Below are positions 1 through 6,024 of a stretch of DNA of 7,348 bases, in pieces. Made by a program: the position numbers and the translations under genes. The notes below the pieces were generated by a model. It did not search any database. It was not told the origin of the DNA and was given only the letters and a program-made list of their open reading frames with translations. The DNA is from Pseudomonadota bacterium (GTDB lineage: Bacteria; Pseudomonadota; Alphaproteobacteria; Rhizobiales; Kaistiaceae). Numbering within the stretch: position 1 is the first letter of the stretch; every line of letters starts with the position of its first letter. The stretch is taken from positions 1-7,348 of the forward strand of contig JAEVZM010000218.1 of NCBI GenBank assembly GCA_023392225.1, given 5' to 3'.

Positions 1-589
<589 letters not shown>

Positions 590-609
590 GGTTCACCGCA
601 TTTTGAACC
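590..609 (+). other. Short inverted repeat right after the regulator stop codon
   Basis: GGTTCA (590-595) and TGAACC (604-609) are perfect inverted arms of 6 bp around an 8-nt loop, starting on the base after the TGA stop. It could be a weak transcript-end hairpin or a protein-binding dyad. The stem is short and no T-run follows directly (the nearest T-rich stretch is at about 627-633), so a terminator role is uncertain. The rest of the 125-bp gap to the next gene shows no clear promoter. Confidence 0.25.
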
Positions 610-714
610 CGATGGCCTGCGGGACGTTGTTTTGCCGGTTGCAATTCTTCTGGTGGCTGGTCTCTCCTGCCCGGGCGGCTGCTGCTTCGCGCGGATCGAT
701 GATGACGGGGTGAG

Positions 715-2364
715 ATGATGACTGGCGGCATGCGACTCCTTCTCGGGGCATTTCTCTCGACGGCGCTGGCCGGCAGCGCCCTCGCCGCCGCCCGCGACAC
801 GATCGCGATCACCCCAGGTCCGGTCTCCCCCGACTATGCCGGCTACGTCGCCATGGCCGACCCGGTCGCCGCGGCGATGGCGGAGGTGCTTGCCGATGGC
901 GTCGCTAACGACGTCCTCGACAAGCAGGATGCCAAGGAGATCATCGCTTTCTATGCCGGACGCGACGACCGGCCGGCTTGGATCGTCGACGGCACCTACA
1001 CTCCGGCCGCCCGGGCGGTGATGGAGCGCCTCGCCCGCGCCGCCGAGGACGGTCTCGACCCTGCCGACTATCCGCTGCCCTGGCAGGAGCTCGGCCAGGA
1101 CTTCCAGTCGACCCCCGAGCGGATCGCCCATTACGACGTCCTCCTCAGCCAGTCCGTCGCCCGCTATGCCCGCCATGCCTATGCCGGCCGCGTCACGCCG
1201 ACCAAGGTCAGCACCAATCTCGACTACGAGGTGAAGGCGCTCGACGTCGGCGACGTGCTGGCGCTGGTCTCTGCCTCCGACGATCCCGCTGCGACGCTGG
1301 CCGCCTACAACCCGTCGCAGCCCGAGTTCGCCGCCCTCCGGGCCGAGCTTGCCCGGCTCCGGGCGGCGGAAGCGTCGGCCGACAGCCTGCCGGTGGTGCC
1401 GGAAGGCGCCCTGCTCAAGCCGGGGATGAGCGACCCGCGCGTTCCGGTGCTGCGCGCGCGCCTGCAGCTCGCCGCGGCGGACGGCGATGCCGATCTCTAT
1501 GACGAGCTGGTGGTTGCGGCGGTCGAGAGCTTCCAGGGCGCTGCGGGCCTCCGCCAGGATGGAATCGTCGGCCGCAACACGGTGGCGGCGCTGAACCGGC
1601 GCCAGGCCGATCCGGTGACCACCGTCCTCGTCAACATGGAGCGCTGGCGCTGGATGCCGCGCTATCTCGGCGATTTCAGCGTGCGGGTGAACATCCCGGA
1701 ATACACCCTATACGTGTACAACGGCCAGGATGTCGCCTACACGACCCGGGTCGTGGTCGGCAAGGTCGGCTCGCAGACGCCGGTCTTCTCCGACGAGATC
1801 CAGCACGTGGTGGTCAATCCCTACTGGAACGTCCCGGCCTCGATCGTGCGCAACGAGATGCTGCCGAAGATTCGCAGCGGCAGCGGCCTGCGCGGCTACC
1901 AGGTCTACGCCAATGTCGGCGGCAAGGTCCGCGCGGTCGACCCGCGCAGCATCAACTGGCGCAAGGTCGATGCCCGCAAGATCCAGGTCCGCCAGCCGCC
2001 GGGGTCCGCCAATGCGCTGGGCGAGGTCAAGTTCCTCTTTCCCAACAAGCACAACGTGTATCTCCACGATACGCCGTCCAAGAGCCTGTTCCAGCGCGAC
2101 GTCCGGGCCTACAGCCATGGTTGCGTGCGGGTGATGAACCCCTGGGATTTCGCCGATGCGCTGCTCGCCAATAGCGACCAGATCAGCGGCGCCGCGATTC
2201 GCAAGCGCGTCGGCGGCAAGGAGAGCTGGGTCAATCTCGACGAGCACATCCCGGTGCACATCACCTACTTCACCGCCTTCGTCGACGCCGGCGGCAAGCT
2301 TCAGGTAAGGGACGACATCTACGGTCACGACAAGCGGCTCGCCGCGGCGCTTGGCCTCTCCTGA
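715..2364 (+). CDS. L,D-transpeptidase, YcbB/LdtD-like, exported
   Basis: This 549-residue enzyme should form 3-3 (mDAP-mDAP) cross-links in periplasmic peptidoglycan through a catalytic cysteine. An N-terminal signal peptide (MRLLLGAFLSTALAGSALA, cleavage near residue 24) is followed by the scaffold region seen in YcbB-type enzymes (about 75-215, with FYAGRDDRPAW). A peptidoglycan-binding-like helical domain lies at about 233-295 (VESFQGAAGLRQDGIVGRNTVAALN). The YkuD catalytic domain covers about 321-500. The signature is complete: H451, then 15 residues, then S467-H468-G469-C470-V471-R472, with C470 as nucleophile. WNVPASI and RQPPGSANALGEVKF are typical of the LdtD subfamily, including its lid insertion. 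The length is close to E. coli LdtD. The start is ambiguous among ATG 715, 718 and 730; the GGGGTGAG tract just upstream favours 715/718, while 730 gives the tightest signal peptide. It precedes a DUF882 peptidase that may cut the same bond. Confidence 0.95.
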   Translation: MMTGGMRLLLGAFLSTALAGSALAAARDTIAITPGPVSPDYAGYVAMADPVAAAMAEVLADGVANDVLDKQDAKEIIAFYAGRDDRPAWIVDGTYTPAARAVMERLARAAEDGLDPADYPLPWQELGQDFQSTPERIAHYDVLLSQSVARYARHAYAGRVTPTKVSTNLDYEVKALDVGDVLALVSASDDPAATLAAYNPSQPEFAALRAELARLRAAEASADSLPVVPEGALLKPGMSDPRVPVLRARLQLAAADGDADLYDELVVAAVESFQGAAGLRQDGIVGRNTVAALNRRQADPVTTVLVNMERWRWMPRYLGDFSVRVNIPEYTLYVYNGQDVAYTTRVVVGKVGSQTPVFSDEIQHVVVNPYWNVPASIVRNEMLPKIRSGSGLRGYQVYANVGGKVRAVDPRSINWRKVDARKIQVRQPPGSANALGEVKFLFPNKHNVYLHDTPSKSLFQRDVRAYSHGCVRVMNPWDFADALLANSDQISGAAIRKRVGGKESWVNLDEHIPVHITYFTAFVDAGGKLQVRDDIYGHDKRLAAALGLS

Positions 2365-2368
2365 TTTC

Positions 2369-2400
2369 GCAGAATTCTGCCAAGGAGCCGGTTGCCAAGG
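2369..2400 (+). repeat. 12-bp palindrome overlapping a tandem pair of TGCCAAGG boxes
   Basis: GCAGAATTCTGC (2369-2380) is a perfect palindrome 5 bp after the L,D-transpeptidase stop. TGCCAAGG occurs at 2378-2385 and again at 2393-2400, a 15-bp period. CTTGGC, the inverse of the box core, recurs at 2492-2497. The arrangement resembles a regulator-binding site more than a terminator, since no T-run follows. No regulator is identified. Confidence 0.3.
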
Positions 2401-2475
2401 CGCCGCTTAAATGCCACGATTCAGCCCTAGTCCAGGGTACGTCGAGGACGGGGTGGGAACCTCAGCTTCCTTCTG

Positions 2476-2490
2476 GTAATGGGTCGTTAA
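2476..2490 (+). promoter_or_regulatory. CtrA-type binding site (one mismatch) upstream of the DUF882 gene
   Basis: GTAA (2476-2479), a 7-nt spacer, then TTAA (2487-2490) match the alphaproteobacterial CtrA consensus TTAA-N7-TTAA at 7 of 8 fixed positions with exact spacing. AT-rich half-sites are uncommon in sequence this GC-rich. The site lies about 116 bp before the TTG start of the secreted peptidase, compatible with a promoter-proximal position given an untranslated leader. Regulation by CtrA is inferred from the motif alone; no clear -10 element was recognised. Confidence 0.4.
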
Positions 2491-2591
2491 TCTTGGCGCC
2501 CGACAGTGGCGGCAAGAGTCGCGGTCCGGTCGGATACGGAAAGACGGGGACGACGGTGACGGTTCAGACCACCAGTGTGGTGTTCGAGGGC

Positions 2592-2597
2592 GAGGGG
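2592..2597 (+). promoter_or_regulatory. Ribosome binding site deciding a TTG start
   Basis: GAGGGG ends 8 nt before the TTG at 2606. No in-frame ATG or GTG lies between the upstream in-frame stop (TAA at 2477) and this TTG, and a signal peptide follows directly. Together these fix the unusual start codon of the DUF882 gene. Confidence 0.7.
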
Positions 2598-2605
2598 CGA
2601 TCAGC

Positions 2606-4288
2606 TTGCTGAAACGAGTCGTGACCGCGGTCGCACTGTTTGTGGCGGCATCGACGTTCGGCTTCGGTGCCAGCGCCGAGACCCGGTCGCTCAAGCTCTA
2701 CAACGCCCACACGCGGGAATCCGCGACGATCGTCTACAAGCGCGACGGGCGCTTCGATCAGTCTGGCCTCGCCCAGCTCAACAAGTTCCTCCGCGACTGG
2801 CGGGAGAACAAAGTCACCAAGATGGACCCCAAGCTGTTCGACATCTTGTGGGAGGTCTATCGCAAGTCGGGCGCCACGCGGCCGATCACGGTGGTCTGCG
2901 GCTATCGGGCTCCCGAGACCAATGCCATGCTGCGCCGCCGCTCCTCGGGCGTGGCGCAGAACAGCCTGCACACCAAGGGGCAGGCGATGGATTTCTTCAT
3001 TCCCGGCGTGCCGCTCGCCAAGCTGCGGGCCCTGGGCCTCCAGGCGCAGGCCGGCGGCGTCGGCTTCTATCCGTCGTCCGGCTCGCCCTTCGTCCACATG
3101 GATACCGGTTCGGTGCGCCACTGGCCGCGGATGAACCGCAGCCAGCTCGTCGCCGTCTTCCCCAAGGGCGGCACGCTGCACGTTCCGTCCGACGGCAAGC
3201 CGCTGCCCGGCTATTCCCAGGCGCTGGCCGCCTACAAGGCCCGTCAGGCCCGCGGCGTTCTGGTTTCCTGGGCGACCGGCAACTCCAGCGGCGATGATTT
3301 CGCGGTCGCCGTGGCCGATGCGGGCTCGGGCGACGACGAGGACAGCTTCGAGATCGCGGCTGCCGACATGCCGCTGCCGCGGATCGCGCCGCGCGATGGC
3401 GGCGAGGCCGGCACCGGCGGGACCGACGAGGTTGCCGTGGCGATCGCCATCGCCGAGGGCGAGCCTGGCCTCCGCCCCACCGGCGCGCCGCTGCTCAGCT
3501 ATCCGCCGCGGGTCGACCGGGTGATCGGCCCCAACGACCGGTTCGCCGCCTTCGATGACGACTATGATGCGATCGCCGCCGAGATCGATTTCGACGAGGC
3601 GATCACGGCGCCTGCGGTTCCGGTCGATCTGGCCGACGCCATGGCCGCCCGCGACACCACGGTCCGGCCCGACGTCGCCGCGACCTCGATCCCGATTCAG
3701 CCGACCGCGATCGTCTCGACCGTCGACATCGGCGTCGACCTCAGCCGGACGCTCCGCGCCGATGCCATCACCGCGGCGGTGTTCCGCGACACCGGTGGTG
3801 CCGCCAGCCCGCCGGTCATGGCTTATGCCTCGGCCACGGCCGCCGTCGCCCCCGAGTCTGAGCCCGCGCCGTCGTCCACCGACGTCGTCGCCGACGGACC
3901 GGGCGTCCCCGACCCGCAGATCAACCCGCTCCGCGACACCACCGCGGCCGTCGTCGAGCCGGTGTCGGCCCCGCCGCCGCGCGAGATGAGCGCCAACGAG
4001 GTCTATGGCCGTCTTCCGCCGGCGGACCTCACGCTCACCAAGCTCGACACCCAGGGCCTGCGCATCTGGATCGCCGGCCAGTCGACGCGGGACAAGCGCT
4101 ATGCGCTGTTCACCATGCCCGACTTCGCCGACATGCCCGACCTGATCGACAAGCCGCAGGTGACGTTCGCCGCCCGCTTCGACCAGGTGGTCTATCGCGG
4201 CATGCGCACCGACCATTTCGCCGGCTCCTCGACGCAGCCGCCGGCGGTGGTCGATCTCACCACCTACGAGATCATCGCCGCGCGCTGA
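2606..4288 (+). CDS. Exported DUF882/M15-type murein endopeptidase (MepK-like) with long C-terminal extension
   Basis: This 560-residue protein starts at TTG behind a strong GAGGGG site. A signal peptide (MLKRVVTAVALFVAASTFGFGASA) is cleaved near residue 24. The DUF882/peptidase M15 domain spans about 26-195. It has the CGYRAPETNAML segment (98-109), the zinc motif H122-TKGQAM-D129 and the second histidine in FVHMD (H164, D166), so H122, D129 and H164 are the expected zinc ligands. E. coli MepK (DUF882, about 180 residues) cuts mDAP-mDAP (3-3) cross-links, so the same bond is the likely substrate here. Beyond the catalytic domain lie some 350 extra residues. Roughly 225-460 is an acidic Ala/Pro/Asp-rich linker (DDEDSFE, DDDYD). 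Residues 461-560 look folded (EVYGRLPPADLTLTKLD, LRIWIAGQSTRDKRYALFTMPDF, FDQVVYRGMRTDHFAG). I do not recognise that last domain. The preceding gene, an L,D-transpeptidase, makes the bond this enzyme probably removes. A CtrA-like site lies upstream. Confidence 0.92.
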   Translation: MLKRVVTAVALFVAASTFGFGASAETRSLKLYNAHTRESATIVYKRDGRFDQSGLAQLNKFLRDWRENKVTKMDPKLFDILWEVYRKSGATRPITVVCGYRAPETNAMLRRRSSGVAQNSLHTKGQAMDFFIPGVPLAKLRALGLQAQAGGVGFYPSSGSPFVHMDTGSVRHWPRMNRSQLVAVFPKGGTLHVPSDGKPLPGYSQALAAYKARQARGVLVSWATGNSSGDDFAVAVADAGSGDDEDSFEIAAADMPLPRIAPRDGGEAGTGGTDEVAVAIAIAEGEPGLRPTGAPLLSYPPRVDRVIGPNDRFAAFDDDYDAIAAEIDFDEAITAPAVPVDLADAMAARDTTVRPDVAATSIPIQPTAIVSTVDIGVDLSRTLRADAITAAVFRDTGGAASPPVMAYASATAAVAPESEPAPSSTDVVADGPGVPDPQINPLRDTTAAVVEPVSAPPPREMSANEVYGRLPPADLTLTKLDTQGLRIWIAGQSTRDKRYALFTMPDFADMPDLIDKPQVTFAARFDQVVYRGMRTDHFAGSSTQPPAVVDLTTYEIIAAR

Positions 4289-4289
4289 G

Positions 4290-4321
4290 GCGTGCGGCGA
4301 CGGCCGGACCCGGCCGCACGC
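4290..4321 (+). terminator. Probable factor-independent-type hairpin after the DUF882 gene
   Basis: GCGTGCGGC (4290-4298) pairs perfectly with GCCGCACGC (4313-4321), a 9-bp GC-rich stem starting 2 nt after the TGA stop. Within the loop, CGGCCG (4301-4306) can instead pair with CGGCCG (4311-4316), giving a competing 6-bp hairpin. No T-run follows, so this is a terminator-like structure or 3'-end stabiliser rather than a textbook intrinsic terminator. Confidence 0.5.
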
Positions 4322-4347
4322 GGCGATCGTCCTCGGCCCGTCTCCTC

Positions 4348-4398
4348 CAGGCGCCTGATATCCCGTATGGGAACGCGACATCGCCGCCCGGCGATGTC
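4348..4398 (+). promoter_or_regulatory. Dyad cluster upstream of the LuxR-type gene
   Basis: Three inverted repeats lie in a row. CAGGCGCCTG (4348-4357) is a perfect palindrome. TCCC-gtat-GGGA spans 4361-4372. GACATCGCCG (4377-4386) and CGGCGATGTC (4389-4398) form a perfect 10-bp pair separated by only 2 nt. The last is a strong 22-bp dyad ending 35 bp before the GTG at 4434. It could be an operator, for example for autoregulation by the following LuxR-type protein, or a hairpin ending transcription from upstream. No T-run follows it. Confidence 0.4.
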
Positions 4399-4433
4399 AG
4401 GATGGGCGCGTCCCCACCGGGAAGCCCACCTCG

Positions 4434-5618
4434 GTGGCGTTGCAAAGGACGGGGTTCCCGTGTTCAATTCGTGGCGGACCCCGTTCGTCGCGACACAGGC
4501 GTGAAGCAGTTCCCTCCTTGCGATTCGGTGACGTTGCCTACCTCGTCTACGAGGCCACCCTCAGTCCGGACCGATGGCCGGCAGCGCTCGACGCGGTCGC
4601 CAGGCTGTTCGGCGCCAAGGGTGCGCTTGTCTATGCCTGCGCCGACGGTGTCTGGTCGGTGCCGCTGCATTCCACCCAGCTCGGCGAGGCCGTCCGGGCC
4701 TATCGCGACGAAGGCTGGGCGAAGCGCAATCCCTGGCTCGAGCCGCCGGGCACCTTCGAGTTCCGGGCAGGCGACGTCTATCGCGACCAGGACGTGCTCG
4801 ATGCCCGCCGGATCGAATACGATCCCTTCTATGCCGAGTTCCTGCCGCGCTTCGGCTTGAAGTGGCAGATGGCGGCCGTGATCCACTCGGATTTCGGCTC
4901 GCCGACCGGGCTGATCGTCCAGCGCGCCCCGGCCGGAGGCTCCTTCACGCAAGAGGAGATGGACGATCTCCTCAGTCTCTCCCGGCACGTCGAGCAGTCG
5001 CTCCGCATCTCGGCCCGGCTTGGCGACGGCAGTGCCGCCCATGGCACCATCGCCAAGGCCTTCGACGCCCTCGACCGTCCGGCCTTCGTCCTCGACCACG
5101 AGCATCGGCCGGTGGTGGTGAACCGCTCCGCCGGCCCGCTGGTCGATCGCTATTTCACGCAGGACGACGACAAGCTCCGCCCGCGCCGCGCCGAGGATTC
5201 CGCCGGCTTCACCAGTGCGATCCACGCCGCCCATGCGGCTCCGGAGGCCTTGCCGCGGCCGGCGACGGTCAGCGACGGCAACGGCAGCAAGGTGGCGCTG
5301 TGGACCGTGCCGCTGGTCGGCGATTCGGCCCGCAGCCTCGGCATCCCCAAGCCCGACCGCCACGTTCTCGTCGTCGGCCAGCGGGTCCGCGACGGCCAGG
5401 CGGTCGATCCGGTGTTCATTCGCGACATGCTGGGCCTGACCCTCGGCGAGTCGCGGCTGGCGTCCCTGCTCGCGGCGGGCCGGAGCGTCAAGGAAGCCGC
5501 GGCCGAGCTCGGCATCACCGAGGGGACCGCGCGGATCGTGCTGAAGCGGGCCTTCGCCCGGCTCGGCGTCCACCGCCAGTGCGAGCTGGTGGCGCGGGTG
5601 GCGGCGCTCGAGGGGTAG
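4434..5618 (+). CDS. LuxR-type HTH transcriptional regulator with PAS/GAF-like sensor half
   Basis: This predicted 394-residue cytoplasmic DNA-binding regulator has a LuxR/FixJ-type helix-turn-helix at about 334-392 (LTLGESRLASLLAAGRSVKEAAAELGITEGTARIVLKRAF split by its turn, then LGVHRQCELVARV). The N-terminal 30-200 region (LVYEATLSPDRWPAALDAVARLFGAKGALVY, WLEPPGTFEFRAGDVY) resembles the GAF-like sensor half of LuxR proteins from alphaproteobacteria. It is followed by a PAS-like segment at about 209-237 (FDALDRPAFVLDHEHRPVVVNRSA). I do not see a receiver domain or the acyl-homoserine-lactone pocket signature, so the ligand is unknown. The GTG start has GGGAAG at 4419-4424, 9 nt away. However, residues 1-28 are basic and look non-conserved, so TTG 4518 (giving MRFGDVAYLVYE) is a real alternative. 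Its leader holds several inverted repeats, and a strong hairpin follows its stop. It appears to be a single-gene unit with no identifiable partner. Confidence 0.88.
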   Translation: MALQRTGFPCSIRGGPRSSRHRREAVPSLRFGDVAYLVYEATLSPDRWPAALDAVARLFGAKGALVYACADGVWSVPLHSTQLGEAVRAYRDEGWAKRNPWLEPPGTFEFRAGDVYRDQDVLDARRIEYDPFYAEFLPRFGLKWQMAAVIHSDFGSPTGLIVQRAPAGGSFTQEEMDDLLSLSRHVEQSLRISARLGDGSAAHGTIAKAFDALDRPAFVLDHEHRPVVVNRSAGPLVDRYFTQDDDKLRPRRAEDSAGFTSAIHAAHAAPEALPRPATVSDGNGSKVALWTVPLVGDSARSLGIPKPDRHVLVVGQRVRDGQAVDPVFIRDMLGLTLGESRLASLLAAGRSVKEAAAELGITEGTARIVLKRAFARLGVHRQCELVARVAALEG

Positions 5619-5619
5619 T

Positions 5620-5641
5620 CCCCCGCCGGGTCCGGCGGGGG
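5620..5641 (+). terminator. Strong hairpin between convergent genes (bidirectional terminator candidate)
   Basis: CCCCCGCCGG (5620-5629) and CCGGCGGGGG (5632-5641) are perfect inverted arms, effectively a 9-bp stem with a 4-nt loop. It begins 2 bp after the stop of the LuxR-type gene and ends 15 bp before the - strand gapR stop, so it can act on transcripts from both sides. Neither side has a T-run. Confidence 0.6.
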
Positions 5642-5648
5642 GCGATGC

Positions 5649-5660
5649 GTAGCGCGCTAC
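5649..5660. repeat. 12-bp perfect palindrome across the gapR stop codon
   Basis: GTAGCGCGCTAC is its own reverse complement and contains the - strand TAG stop of gapR at 5657-5659. It lies just beside the large hairpin at 5620-5641, so the gapR transcript end has two adjacent dyads. Function unknown; it may only add to transcript-end structure. Confidence 0.3.
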
Positions 5661-5938
5661 TCTTCGCTCTGGTCGCTCGCCAGCGCCATGCCGAGCGCGG
5701 CGAGATAGACGTCGAGCAGCGCTTCCTGCTCCTGCCGCTCGGCGGTGTCCTGCTTCCGGATCCGGATCACCTGGCGGATGATCTTGGTGTCGAAGCCGTT
5801 GCCCTTGGCCTCGGCGTAGACTTCCTTGATGTCGTCGGCGATCGCCTGCTTCTCCTCCTCGAGCCGCTCGATGCGCTCGATGACGGATTTGAGCTGGTCC
5901 CGCGCGATGCCGACGCCCGCGCCCGTTGCTTCGGCCAT
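5657..5938 (-). CDS. gapR: GapR (DUF2312/UPF0335) nucleoid-associated, DNA-topology protein
   Basis: This 93-residue protein matches the DUF2312/UPF0335 family throughout. The helical, charged N-terminal core has IERIERLEEEKQAIADDIKEVYAEAK (about 20-45, written here as one helix), then the signature GNGFD (46-50), the basic TKIIRQVIRIRK stretch (51-62) and the closing LLDVYLAALGM (74-84). In Caulobacter, GapR is a coiled-coil multimer that clamps overtwisted DNA ahead of replication and transcription and stimulates gyrase and topoisomerase IV. The same role is expected here. The length is close to the Caulobacter protein (about 89 residues). The ATG has AAGAGG 6 nt upstream on the - strand (5945-5950). 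The gene follows bdhA by 86 bp on the same strand and may have its own promoter, but I could not identify one with confidence. Its 3' end faces the LuxR-type gene across a strong hairpin. Confidence 0.93.
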   Translation of the reverse strand: MAEATGAGVGIARDQLKSVIERIERLEEEKQAIADDIKEVYAEAKGNGFDTKIIRQVIRIRKQDTAERQEQEALLDVYLAALGMALASDQSEE

Positions 5939-5988
5939 CTCCGACCTCTTCTTCTTACGATGTGGCTTTTCGTGGAGGGCTGCTCTTG

Positions 5989-6000
5989 CCCGCTTGCGGG
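5989..6000 (-). other. Small hairpin between bdhA and gapR
   Basis: CCCGC-tt-GCGGG forms a short GC stem in the 86-bp gap between bdhA and gapR. It may mark the end of the bdhA transcript, but it is small and lacks a T-run on the - strand. A TTGACC hexamer on the - strand (6006-6011) could be a -35 element for gapR, yet no matching -10 is evident at the usual spacing. Nothing else is recognisable in this gap. Confidence 0.2.
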
Positions 6001-6024
6001 GCCGGGGTCAAGCGCCCGCGGACG

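Noticed and set aside
621..636. GG-N10-GC with TTGC upstream of the L,D-transpeptidase, a possible sigma-54 promoter controlled by the preceding regulator
   Set aside because: Only the minimal GG/TTGC core matches; the rest of the -24 element does not, and such cores occur often by chance in GC-rich DNA.
699..713. Five-codon frame (Met-Met-Thr-Gly-stop) just before the L,D-transpeptidase start, with an imperfect ATGATGAC repeat
   Set aside because: Too short and without its own ribosome site; most simply a chance repeat at the start region rather than a leader peptide.
2425..2437. CCCT-agtcc-AGGG and other 4-5 bp inverted repeats (for example ACCAC-cagt-GTGGT at 2568-2581) before the DUF882 gene
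   Set aside because: Stems this short are expected by chance and none forms a terminator or riboswitch I recognise.
2564..4381. Very long open frame (605 codons) on the - strand opposite the DUF882 gene
   Set aside because: It is a GC-rich shadow: its translation is Arg/Gly/Asp-rich and low in complexity, without recognisable motifs, while the + strand frame has a signal peptide and zinc motifs.
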